Source: Prevotella sp. (lineage in GTDB: Bacteria > Bacteroidota > Bacteroidia > Bacteroidales > Muribaculaceae). Taken from it: a stretch of DNA of 64,000 nt. The stretch is taken from the NCBI GenBank assembly GCA_023662865.1, contig JAMPIK010000006.1, positions 1 to 64,000 of the forward strand, read 5' to 3'. Under the pieces are notes generated by a model. The model saw nothing but the letters and a program-made list of their open reading frames with translations. It had not been told where the DNA came from and searched no databases. Positions 54,423 through 62,525 of the stretch are shown piece by piece (position 1 is the first letter of the stretch; each line of letters begins with the position of its first letter). The position numbers and the translations under genes were made by a program.

Positions 54423-56162
54423 TTAGTGATGATTATTCAATAGATTATTTACAAAAATTGAGAGAGCCAGCATATCGGCTGCTCCTCCGGGAGAGAGATT
54501 GCGAGCTGTCAGGTCTCGGTCAAATTCAGCCAAACCGACTTGGTCAATCTTTCGGTTTAGCATATTACCGGCTGCTTCTCTTACATAACCGGCAGCCTCT
54601 TCACCGCCTCGATAATATATATTGCTGTCATGCAATTGGCTCATTATCAAGAGCAGACGTCGATACAAGTCCGGCTCATGTCGATGTTGGCGAACGAGCT
54701 TTGAATACCCTTTTTTCGCTGCTTCCAATGCAGTTGGTATATGATACTTTGCTGACACCGCCGCACCGTGACTTCCGGCTACTGTGGGGAATGTGTTTGC
54801 AATCTTTGAAATCGTTGTGATTAAAGTGTCTTCAGAGAGAGAATTGTTGGCTATCAGCTTTGTAGCTGCGCATATACAAAGTCCGAGCGAGAATAAAGCA
54901 CCGCGATGAGTGTTAATATTTCCGGTAGCCTCAAACATGGCTTTCTCCGCTTGCAAACCTATCGGTTGTAAAACAGCCGCATTTACTTCATCGTTCAATA
55001 ATGAAGCCCGGGAGAGCTGATAAAAATATGGTCTTAATGCATCAATGCTGCGACTCATCAAATTGTAATCCATATCTTTGTGTGCGCCGCAATTGGATTG
55101 ATCCACGAGTCCCGGCTTAGGAGTAAGATTCAGTTCCGTGTGCAATGCAAGGCAGGCTGAATGAGCCAACAGCATTGGCAGACTTGCCAACGGCACCATT
55201 TCAACTGCTTTACTCAAAGAGCCTGACTCTAACAGTCTGCGAACATTGGAGGCTGAAACGGGAATATTTTCCGCATCGTTTAGACGTGGGAATTCTTTAT
55301 ATACTATCTCATAACCTTCAAGAAGCCTTTCCATCCAAACATTATAAAGAGATGTGAGTTCATCTGTAGGTTCTGTGCCTACAAAACGAATTTCGGCTTC
55401 AAGGCTTGGTGCGATATGCTTTCCGAATATGTTTATATCCAATTGGATATGCGTTTCGGTGCACATTTCCACACTTTTAATAAAATATGAGGGGAAGGTA
55501 GTAGCGCTTATGCAGTAGGGAGAGGGGTCGGCAATGGTGACATTGGACATACTTGCCGTAGCGAGACGTAAAGATTCAATGCGTTCTTCTGCCGGAAACA
55601 GTGTATGCGGATTGTCACTCAATGGAATTACGGTAAGGCAATCCACTTCGGCAGCAGCTCGTTCAATCAGAGATAAGTGTCCCTTTGTGGCCGGGTTGGC
55701 GTTCATAATTATAACGCCGTTATGTTTGCCGCGAGGCAGAGTGTTCAGATAAGCTTTATACCGCTCCAACCCATGACGGTCACTCTCAAGCTGAGCTGCA
55801 AGACCGGCCATTCCTATAAGATTGAATCCGAGAGATTCAAAAGTCGGAACGTATATCGGCTTGGTATATATGAAAAGATTGGAAATACCTCTTTCGTAAG
55901 CCTCGCTTCGCAGGCGAGAAATCAACTGATTGAGAACAGCCTGACCGCGCACAGCCTCCGACGTTGCTACGAATTTAATTACATCGCCGCACAATGAGGC
56001 AGTTGCTTGCAGCTTGTCCTCAATGTCGAATACTCCGAGAGTAAAGTCCGGCTCCTGCTCGGGGACAAGGTCATTCTCCGAGAGCAGGTTTAGCCATTCC
56101 CGGCGCAGACGGCCAATGCCGAGCATTATTTCCCGAATCTCATAACCTTCGAAGGTATTCAT
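54423..56162 (-). CDS. Fused citrate lyase ligase (CitC) and CoA-precursor synthase (CitG)
   Basis: A 579-aa fusion. Residues 1-130 are a GNAT-like domain and about 145-320 a nucleotidylyltransferase with NPATKGH (156-162) and VSASNVRRLLESG, together CitC, which acetylates the lyase prosthetic group. From about 325 to the end is CitG (TPKPGLVDQSNCGAHKDMDY, then INTHRGALFSLG), which makes triphosphoribosyl-dephospho-CoA. CitG is more often separate or fused to CitX. The start overlaps citX by 23 nt. Confidence 0.93.
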   Translation of the reverse strand: MNTFEGYEIREIMLGIGRLRREWLNLLSENDLVPEQEPDFTLGVFDIEDKLQATASLCGDVIKFVATSEAVRGQAVLNQLISRLRSEAYERGISNLFIYTKPIYVPTFESLGFNLIGMAGLAAQLESDRHGLERYKAYLNTLPRGKHNGVIIMNANPATKGHLSLIERAAAEVDCLTVIPLSDNPHTLFPAEERIESLRLATASMSNVTIADPSPYCISATTFPSYFIKSVEMCTETHIQLDINIFGKHIAPSLEAEIRFVGTEPTDELTSLYNVWMERLLEGYEIVYKEFPRLNDAENIPVSASNVRRLLESGSLSKAVEMVPLASLPMLLAHSACLALHTELNLTPKPGLVDQSNCGAHKDMDYNLMSRSIDALRPYFYQLSRASLLNDEVNAAVLQPIGLQAEKAMFEATGNINTHRGALFSLGLCICAATKLIANNSLSEDTLITTISKIANTFPTVAGSHGAAVSAKYHIPTALEAAKKGYSKLVRQHRHEPDLYRRLLLIMSQLHDSNIYYRGGEEAAGYVREAAGNMLNRKIDQVGLAEFDRDLTARNLSPGGAADMLALSIFVNNLLNNHH

Positions 56163-56649
56163 CAGTGAGTCCTTTGATTTTAGCTGTTAATTCTTCAACC
56201 GAATGTTTTTGAGAGCGCATACAGGCGCGTGCATCGTCATCGCATATCAGACATCGGCGAGAGGGCATCCCATCAAAACGGCGAGACAGCGGCACGCCGT
56301 CATTGCCGATTACGTCAATATCCATGAGTCTGCCCAACGGATGACTGTTTTCAATATCAATGGCAATGGTTTTGGCTTGTTCAGCCGATAATTCCGTGAG
56401 GAAATATGACTCCCAACCGGTGGGAAGGTCGGAATGTTCTTCGTGTATGAGCTTGTCGCCTAAGGCTTTGAGAATAGCCTTATGGCCGGCGCGAGCAATT
56501 ACAAGCGAAGAGTCCGTACGTTTCTCGGCTCCTGGAATATTGATTGTCAGAACAATCAGCGACTTCTGCGGAAATTGAGAAAGCAGACACAGCTGTCGCT
56601 CCCGCCGGTTGTCGCGGGATTCCAACAGCTGTGTCAGTGTTATGCCCAT
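56140..56649 (-). CDS. citX: Apo-citrate lyase phosphoribosyl-dephospho-CoA transferase
   Basis: A 169-aa enzyme that attaches the prosthetic group, made by CitG, to the CitD serine. ESRDNRRERQ near the start and the GVPLSRRFDGMPSRRCLICD block are family signatures. It lies 22 nt after citF and overlaps citCG by 23 nt. Confidence 0.93.
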   Translation of the reverse strand: MGITLTQLLESRDNRRERQLCLLSQFPQKSLIVLTINIPGAEKRTDSSLVIARAGHKAILKALGDKLIHEEHSDLPTGWESYFLTELSAEQAKTIAIDIENSHPLGRLMDIDVIGNDGVPLSRRFDGMPSRRCLICDDDARACMRSQKHSVEELTAKIKGLTDEYLRRL

Positions 56650-56671
56650 AAGGGAGTCCTTTGGAGATTTG

Positions 56672-58210
56672 TTATTCTACAACATTGCGAATCACGTCCA
56701 TTACGCTGCCGTCGCGGTTCATTACTACTCCCACTACCTTGTCTCCGAACGGAATGGGTTCGAGATCGCCGATAATGGAATGAGCTTTGTCGCGAAGAGC
56801 GTGGATATCCACCACATTCAGACCGGCGGCTTTCAGTTTTTCCGCCAATTCCGGACGACGCGGATTTACGGCGATGCCGTATTCTGTGATAATTACATCA
56901 ACTGTGCTTCCGGGAGTGATGTGAGTGGTAACCTCATCTACAACGCAGGGGATACGACCGCGCAGCAACGGGCAAACGATTATGGACAATGCAGAGTCAG
57001 CGGCAGTGTCGGGGTGACCGCCGATAGCACCGCGGATTATACCGTCGCTGCCCACCAAAACGTTCACGTTGAAGTTTACATCGGCTTCCAGTGCAGAGAG
57101 AATTACGATGTCAAGGTAATGAACGGCTGAACCGGGCTCATCGGCTGCGGCATACTCGTAAGCAGCCACTTCCTTGTGCATCATGTCATCGCGAAGAGAC
57201 ATAGCAGCCACTTTGTCGAAGGACTGAACATCTATAAGGCGCTCGATAAGGCCTTCTTCATGGAGCTTAACCATGTGAGCTGTAATGCCGCCCAATGCGA
57301 ACGATGCTTTTACGTTCTGCTCTATCATGCTCTCGCGCAGATACTTAACGGCTGCTAGAGAAGCGCCGCCGGTACCGGTCTGAATGGAGAAGCCGGGCTT
57401 GAAATAACCGCTGTTGATGATAACCTTTGCTGCCTGTTGAGCAAGAAGAATGTCTCTCGGGTTTTTGGAGTCGCGGATTGCACCGGAAGAAATTTTGGAG
57501 CTGTCGCCTACTGAATCCACTACCACCACATAGTCAACATCATGTTCGGAGATGCTGTTGGGAGTGTTGGGATAGTCTACCAAGTCATCGGTGAGAATAA
57601 CCACCTTGTCGGCATAGCGGGCATCGGGAAGAGCGTAGCCCAAAGAGCCGCAAATTGATTTGGCATTCTCGGAGCGTGAATAGCCGCAAGCATTACCTAA
57701 CGGGTCAGCGGAAGATGCGCCGAGGAAAGCAATATCAATATGCAAATCGTCGTTGGCAATGGCACTTCCGCGGCCACCGTGGCTACGGAAAATAACCGGC
57801 TCGTTCATCAGGCCGTGAGAAATCTCGTTAGCCAATTCGCCGCGCAAACCGGAGGTAGATATGCGAGTTATAACGCCATTGCGGATATGCTCTATGAGAG
57901 GCAGATGCACATCTGAGAGAGAAGAAGCCGCCAAATGCAAATCTTTGTAACCCATTTCGGCAAGCTTTGCCACTACCATGTTGACCACCTTGTCACCGCC
58001 GCGGAAGTGGTGGTGGAAAGAGATTGTCATTCCGTCTTTAAGCCCGGAGAGTTTGATGGCATCTTCAAGGCTTACCAATTTTGAGCTTTCTTTTTGCAGT
58101 TCGCGTCTTTGTTTTGGATTTTTTGCAAAGGCAGTGGGGTCGTAAACCGCTTTGCCCATCTGTTTTGCCGCATCGGCAATGAGCTGTGTGCGCTCGTCTA
58201 TATTGTTCAT
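56672..58210 (-). CDS. citF: Citrate lyase alpha subunit (citrate CoA-transferase)
   Basis: A 512-aa subunit that exchanges acetyl for citryl on the CitD prosthetic group. SFHHHFRGGDKVVNMVV and FRSHGGRGSAIANDDLHIDI are characteristic, as is the C-terminal VITEYGIAVNPRRPELAEKL. Length is normal. It works with CitE and CitD, encoded just upstream. Confidence 0.96.
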   Translation of the reverse strand: MNNIDERTQLIADAAKQMGKAVYDPTAFAKNPKQRRELQKESSKLVSLEDAIKLSGLKDGMTISFHHHFRGGDKVVNMVVAKLAEMGYKDLHLAASSLSDVHLPLIEHIRNGVITRISTSGLRGELANEISHGLMNEPVIFRSHGGRGSAIANDDLHIDIAFLGASSADPLGNACGYSRSENAKSICGSLGYALPDARYADKVVILTDDLVDYPNTPNSISEHDVDYVVVVDSVGDSSKISSGAIRDSKNPRDILLAQQAAKVIINSGYFKPGFSIQTGTGGASLAAVKYLRESMIEQNVKASFALGGITAHMVKLHEEGLIERLIDVQSFDKVAAMSLRDDMMHKEVAAYEYAAADEPGSAVHYLDIVILSALEADVNFNVNVLVGSDGIIRGAIGGHPDTAADSALSIIVCPLLRGRIPCVVDEVTTHITPGSTVDVIITEYGIAVNPRRPELAEKLKAAGLNVVDIHALRDKAHSIIGDLEPIPFGDKVVGVVMNRDGSVMDVIRNVVE

Positions 58211-58248
58211 GTAATCTTCAATTTTTTAACGGAGTCCTTGAAATCCAA

Positions 58249-59136
58249 TCAAATATCTTCGGGGCTGAGAATGCCGGAGGCTATAGCCAAGTCTATTGTG
58301 CGCTGTGCGCGGATTACCACCGGACGGTCTACCATCTTGCCGTTAACTGCAATCACACCGGAACCTTTCTTCTCGGCCTCCTTGATGGCGGCAAGAATAG
58401 TGCGTGCCTTCTCGATAGCTTTCTCTGTGGGAGCGAATACGCTGTTAACCACTTCAATCTGACGGGGGTTGATAATTGACTTTCCGTCAAAGCCGAGGCG
58501 GTGTATCAGCTCAACTTCTTTGCGGAATGTCTCCATGTCGTTGAGGTTGGAGTATACTGTGTCCAAAGCATCGATACCGGCCGCACGAGCAGCCACAACG
58601 ATAGTTTCGCGAGCGAGCAGCAGTTCATCGCCGCCCGGAGTGCGCTGTGTCTTCAGATTTGCGCAATAGTCCTCCGCACCGAGGGCAATACCCATCATGC
58701 GCTTTGAGGCAACGGCAATAGCATATGCGTTGACCACACCTAATGCGCTCTCGATTGCAGCCATAATTTTAGTACGGCCCACACAACCAAGCTCTTTCTC
58801 CACACGCTCGATTTCGCGTTCCACCTCAACAACCTCTTCGGCGGTTTCGGTTTTAGGCATACGAATTACGTGTACACCGGCTTTCACCACAGCCTCGATA
58901 TCCTTCTTTCCGTAAGGAGTGGAGAGCGGATTGATGCGCACTACCATTTCAGTGTCGCCGTAGTCTACACTTTTGAGTGCGTTGTACACCAACAGGCGTG
59001 CAGTATCCTTTTCAGCCATAGTCACCGAGTCTTCCAAGTCAAGCATAATGGAGTCAGGACCGTAAATATGCGCATCGGCCATCATGCCGGGGTTGTTGCC
59101 CGGCACAAACATCATAGTTCTTCTAAGTCTTTCCAT
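58249..59136 (-). CDS. citE: Citrate lyase beta subunit (citryl-CoA lyase)
   Basis: A 295-aa TIM-barrel lyase that cleaves citryl-ACP to acetyl-ACP and oxaloacetate. Motifs are RTMMFVPGNNP at the start, DSIMLDLEDSV (metal Asp/Glu), VVRINPLSTPYG and GFDGKSIINPRQ. It lies 12 nt after citD and 38 nt before citF. Confidence 0.97.
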   Translation of the reverse strand: MERLRRTMMFVPGNNPGMMADAHIYGPDSIMLDLEDSVTMAEKDTARLLVYNALKSVDYGDTEMVVRINPLSTPYGKKDIEAVVKAGVHVIRMPKTETAEEVVEVEREIERVEKELGCVGRTKIMAAIESALGVVNAYAIAVASKRMMGIALGAEDYCANLKTQRTPGGDELLLARETIVVAARAAGIDALDTVYSNLNDMETFRKEVELIHRLGFDGKSIINPRQIEVVNSVFAPTEKAIEKARTILAAIKEAEKKGSGVIAVNGKMVDRPVVIRAQRTIDLAIASGILSPEDI

Positions 59137-59148
59137 ATCAGATACTTC

Positions 59149-59433
59149 TTAATCTTTCCACACATCGTTGCCGGTAGCGCGTACAGCCGCAGCGGTAGCG
59201 CGAGCACGAATTGTGCAGTCCAGAGCCCCCTTGTCGTGGGCGTCTACTTCCACATCTGTTAAATTCAATCCCTGAAGTGTTTCGCAAATCACTTCCTTAA
59301 TACGCTTGCCGAAGCGGCTACCGACAGTGCTGTCAAGATTAACAGTCAGCCCCGAACCCGGTGTTCCCGGCAATATCTCAATCATGATATCGCCTGACTC
59401 CAGAGTGCCGGCTTGAGCTCTCTTAATGTCCAT
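59149..59433 (-). CDS. citD: Citrate lyase gamma subunit (acyl carrier)
   Basis: A 94-aa acyl carrier protein. The attachment serine is Ser13 in GTLESGDIMIE. The C-terminal half (TDVEVDAHDKGALDCTIRAR) matches the family. I start at 59433 (MDIKRAQAG); a longer reading would reach to within the promoter. It is first gene of the cit-acn-icd operon. Confidence 0.95.
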   Translation of the reverse strand: MDIKRAQAGTLESGDIMIEILPGTPGSGLTVNLDSTVGSRFGKRIKEVICETLQGLNLTDVEVDAHDKGALDCTIRARATAAAVRATGNDVWKD

Positions 59434-59498
59434 GGTTTTATATTTAGGTATTTGTTTATATACTCGTATATAGATGTGCATTCCGTAATAGCACCGCG

Positions 59499-59529
59499 CA
59501 AAATTAATCAATCTAAATAATATGACAAA
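59499..59529 (-). promoter_or_regulatory. Promoter of cit-acn-icd operon
   Basis: On the minus strand: TTTG (59526-59529), a 19-nt spacer, TAATTTTG (59499-59506), an exact consensus match. No other clear promoter was found between it and icd. Confidence 0.85.
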
Positions 59530-59596
59530 GCAATTACGGAAAAATTTCCGTAATCTTGCAATTTTTTTATTTTGCTCCTCCCGAGATGAGGGGAAC

Positions 59597-60487
59597 TTAT
59601 CTGCGTTTCAAGGCGAGTATCTCGCCGGTTATCTGCCGAGTAAGGGCTTCGGCGCCTTTCGAGTTGAGATGTGATGCGTCCCAATACAGTGTAGTGTCGC
59701 TTAGATATGCCGCATCGTTAAAATGGTCTAACACAGGCACATTGTATCGAGACGTAATATTCCGCAACTCAGCCGACTGATCGCCCATATCGTTGTTGAA
59801 ATAGGGAGAGATTACAAAGTACAGGTCAATCTTGTTTTGCTTGCAGAGCTTGATGAATTGTTCTACCTTAATGAGCTTAGCCGAGTCGGGAACCATCTTG
59901 GCATGGGGTTGGAAATCAATTTTCAGTGTGCCGTTGAGGGGGGCATATCCGTTGAAAAACTTTTCGGTATTGTCCTGATCGGCCATATACTGTTTCATCT
60001 CGCCGTGGAAACGATAGGTTGCGCTGTGGAGCTTTATCCATTCCTTGACATCAAATTCCATAATTGCGTCGCTCACTATCGGGTCATGGAAATAGGGTTT
60101 GAGGCGTAAGATGTTTACATTCTTGCTGTTGGATTGCATCACATCGTATAGCGGTGTAATGTCGTATATTATCATTTTGGGAGTGTGGCGCGAGAGGATT
60201 TGTTTCAGACGCGGATAGAAGAATTCGATTCCCATACTGTTGTAGCCGCAGTTGAAGGCTGACATACCCAGTGAGTCGGTAAGTATGCGTGTGTCATAAT
60301 GTCGGCGTGCACGGCTTGAACCGAAGACAAGCACATCGGCTTGAGTCTCATACACGGCGATATTGTCCAAACGGGTCATTCCGGCTTTCACATCGCGCCG
60401 ATAGCTGCGCACCAAATATCCGTATGAGATGTCTATACACACCACTATCAATATGAATATCAAAAGTTTGAGAGCAAATCTTTTCAT
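59597..60487 (-). CDS. SGNH-hydrolase-like membrane-anchored protein
   Basis: A 296-aa protein with one N-terminal membrane anchor (LKLLIFILIVVCIDISYGYL). The SGNH nucleophile is in VFGSSRARRHYD, and the C-terminal Asp/His dyad in YWDASHLNSKGAE (DxxH). This is the DltD/AlgX-like partner of an MBOAT O-acyltransferase, encoded just upstream, so it probably acetylates an extracellular polymer. The start at 60487 is chosen because the 29 upstream codons fall inside the dispersed repeat. Confidence 0.88.
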   Translation of the reverse strand: MKRFALKLLIFILIVVCIDISYGYLVRSYRRDVKAGMTRLDNIAVYETQADVLVFGSSRARRHYDTRILTDSLGMSAFNCGYNSMGIEFFYPRLKQILSRHTPKMIIYDITPLYDVMQSNSKNVNILRLKPYFHDPIVSDAIMEFDVKEWIKLHSATYRFHGEMKQYMADQDNTEKFFNGYAPLNGTLKIDFQPHAKMVPDSAKLIKVEQFIKLCKQNKIDLYFVISPYFNNDMGDQSAELRNITSRYNVPVLDHFNDAAYLSDTTLYWDASHLNSKGAEALTRQITGEILALKRR

Positions 60488-60488
60488 T

Positions 60489-60822
60489 AGAGCTTGTTTA
60501 ATAAAAAATGTGAATGTCAGGGCGGTGTATTTTTGAGCTAATTTGGCTTGTCTTGCAGGGAGCAATGCGAGCATTGTGACCGGAAAGACGAGTCAAATCA
60601 GCCAAAAAGACGCCGTGATTTAACATTCTTACATAATTTATAAATTATCTTTTTACTTCATTAAGAGTCTTGTTTCCCAAAATTACCGTTTTGTCTCGCA
60701 GCTGCAACTCATCTATGAGCCTTTGGTTCAATCACATAGCCTGCTATTTCCCTTCACCTGCAGCCTCAAACCTGAGGCACATCTGCGACTCTGACGTTCA
60801 CATTTTTTATTAAACAAGCTCT
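60489..60822. repeat. Dispersed repeat copy 2, between MBOAT and SGNH genes
   Basis: A 334-bp copy of the element at 6323-6633. Its ends (60489-60518 and 60793-60822) are 30-bp inverted repeats with one mismatch. It starts 1 nt from the SGNH start codon and overlaps the last base of the MBOAT stop. Relative to copy 1 it has a roughly 25-bp addition containing the hairpin GCCTCA-AACC-TGAGGC. Arms 60541-60554 and 60585-60598 pair completely as plus-strand RNA, with two G-U pairs. Confidence 0.85.
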
Positions 60823-62222
60823 TAAAATCCGGAGTAAATAAATTGTTCGCCGTAAACGGCAAGAATCATGATGCAACCCATTATCACCGAGTAGCTTGTC
60901 CAGCGCAACAGTGTGTACTTCGAGTCAAGCACCTGAAGATGCGTCCATTCAAACTCATCGGCAAGGTCTTTGAGTATAACCACACCGGCCAAAATAAGCG
61001 GAAGAGTAAGATCAACAGTATGCTTACCGGCTGAAGAAAACATTGCGTAGAATGTCTTGAGAGAGCTGTTGATGTCAGGGTGTGCAAAAAAGACCCATGC
61101 ACAGGTTACTACAATGAATGTAGCCACACACATGATTACGCCGAGCAAGGGGCGGGGCTTAAGCTTGTTCAAGCCAAAGCGCTTCTCCCCTATTTGCACG
61201 GCGCCGTGCATTCCTCCCCATAGAATGAATGTCCAGCTCGCACCGTGCCACAATCCGCTGACAAGGAATGTGATAAGTATATTCAGATATGAGCGCCACC
61301 TGCTGCAGCGGCTGCCACCCAATGGTATATAGATATAATCCTTGAGCCAAATAGACAATGAGCGATGCCAACGATGCCAAAATTCTGTTACGGACTTGGA
61401 CAGATACGGACGCTCAAAGTTATTGATAAGCTCGAATCCCAGCAGTTTTCCTATACCTACAGCCATATACGAATATCCGGCAAAATCGCAATAAATCTGC
61501 ATGGAGTAAAGAAGCACCGCCGCAATAACGGTAGGTGAAGTGTAGGTAGTACTCTTCATCAACGGATTGGTAATCACATCGCCGATATTATCGGCCACCA
61601 CTACTTTCATAAACATACCCCAAAGCAGGAGTTTCAGACCTTGAGTTGCTCTTTCCGGATTAAAATTTCGCTGACCCTTAATTTGAGGCATGAGGTCTCC
61701 GACTTTGCTTATCGGGCCGGAAACTATTTGCGGAAAGAATGCAACAAACAGCATATAATCCAACAGATTTCGCTCTGCCGGGTGCTTTCCTTTCACCACA
61801 TCTATGAAATAGCCGATAGCCTGCAGGGAGAAAAAGCTGATACCAATGGGAATGGCTAAATTCAATCCGGGAAGGTTTAAATTCATACCTCCCAGAGAGA
61901 ACAGGCCGGTAAGGTTGAGGTTCAGAAAGTTATAGTATTTAAACGCTAACAAAGGCAATGCCGCGAGCACCACGGTGGTTACTGTCACGGCAGTACGTCT
62001 TCTTCTCTGAACGGCTAAGGCAGCGAGCCATGTTGCCAACGTAATACCGACAAGGACTAATGTGAGCACCTTGTTATAATACCAATACAAGGTATATGAA
62101 GCGAGAAGCAAAAAAAGATTGGCCGGCCGATAAGAACGCCCTCCTCGAAACACCTCAATGGCTGTGTATATCAAAAATATAACGGGAAAAATCCACAAAA
62201 AGTCAAAAGAATTAACTATCAT
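60822..62222 (-). CDS. MBOAT-family membrane O-acyltransferase
   Basis: A 466-aa polytopic membrane protein of the DltB/AlgI type. Characteristic stretches: GISFFSLQAIGYFIDVVKG near 135, PQIVSGPISK, the WHRWHRSLSIWLKDYIYIPLG block, and the catalytic His in SGLWHGASWTFILWG near 330. It transfers an acyl (commonly acetyl) group across the membrane onto an exported polymer. The SGNH gene downstream is its likely partner. Confidence 0.95.
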   Translation of the reverse strand: MIVNSFDFLWIFPVIFLIYTAIEVFRGGRSYRPANLFLLLASYTLYWYYNKVLTLVLVGITLATWLAALAVQRRRRTAVTVTTVVLAALPLLAFKYYNFLNLNLTGLFSLGGMNLNLPGLNLAIPIGISFFSLQAIGYFIDVVKGKHPAERNLLDYMLFVAFFPQIVSGPISKVGDLMPQIKGQRNFNPERATQGLKLLLWGMFMKVVVADNIGDVITNPLMKSTTYTSPTVIAAVLLYSMQIYCDFAGYSYMAVGIGKLLGFELINNFERPYLSKSVTEFWHRWHRSLSIWLKDYIYIPLGGSRCSRWRSYLNILITFLVSGLWHGASWTFILWGGMHGAVQIGEKRFGLNKLKPRPLLGVIMCVATFIVVTCAWVFFAHPDINSSLKTFYAMFSSAGKHTVDLTLPLILAGVVILKDLADEFEWTHLQVLDSKYTLLRWTSYSVIMGCIMILAVYGEQFIYSGF

Positions 62223-62238
62223 CTCTATAATTAAAATG

Positions 62239-62270
62239 CAAAATTACATAATCCTATTGAATAAATCACA
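62239..62270 (-). promoter_or_regulatory. Promoter of MBOAT gene
   Basis: On the minus strand: TGTG (62267-62270), 20 nt, TAATTTTG (62239-62246). The -33 matches three of four bases. Confidence 0.55.
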
Positions 62271-62312
62271 ATTTGATTCCAAAAACATTTTGTGCAGACA
62301 GTGAATAATTTT

Positions 62313-62343
62313 TTTGCTATGTAAAAAAAAAGATGTAATTTTG
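62313..62343 (+). promoter_or_regulatory. metK promoter
   Basis: TTTG (62313-62316), 19 nt, TAATTTTG (62336-62343): full consensus. The transcript would begin near 62350, giving a leader of about 175 nt. Confidence 0.85.
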
Positions 62344-62373
62344 CAGCAAATAAGGAAAGGGACACTTTCCCTT

Positions 62374-62426
62374 AGAGTGGACAAATTTGGCTGCTTGCAA
62401 CCACTATAAACAATGCTAAAACTGCA
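62374..62426 (+). promoter_or_regulatory. SAM-II (SAM-alpha) riboswitch aptamer
   Basis: P1 is AGTGG (62376-62380) paired with CCACT (62401-62405). The loop ATTTGGCTGCTTGCAA and the 3' tail TATAAACAATGCTAAAA match the conserved SAM-II core (ATTTGGC, GCTTGCA, TAAACAA, GCTAAA) known from alphaproteobacterial metA leaders, as I remember it. A small hairpin (GGAAAG/CTTTCC) precedes it. It lies in the metK leader, so binding of SAM should reduce its own synthesis. Confidence 0.88.
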
Positions 62427-62471
62427 CACTTTTAAGGCGAACATTTTCGGTTTGTGATATATAAGTACGCA

Positions 62472-62516
62472 CGAAAGCATTGCACCGCAAGCATGCTTTC
62501 GTTTTATTTTTTATTT
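62472..62516 (+). terminator. Terminator-like hairpin in metK leader
   Basis: A 9-bp stem, CGAAAGCAT (62472-62480) with ATGCTTTCG (62493-62501), is followed by TTTTATTTTTTATTT. It ends 10 nt before the metK start codon and suggests transcriptional attenuation by the riboswitch. The aptamer segment TGCTTGC (62392-62398) can also pair with GCAAGCA (62487-62493) inside this hairpin. Confidence 0.75.
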
Positions 62517-62525
62517 AAACTGAAC

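Noticed and set aside
60488..60574. N-terminal extension of the SGNH protein by 29 residues
   Set aside because: The extension is encoded entirely inside the dispersed repeat, and the proper signal anchor starts at 60487.
62454..62525. Extended metK start 24 codons upstream
   Set aside because: It would translate the terminator hairpin and U-tract; the family start is MSYLFTSE at 62526.
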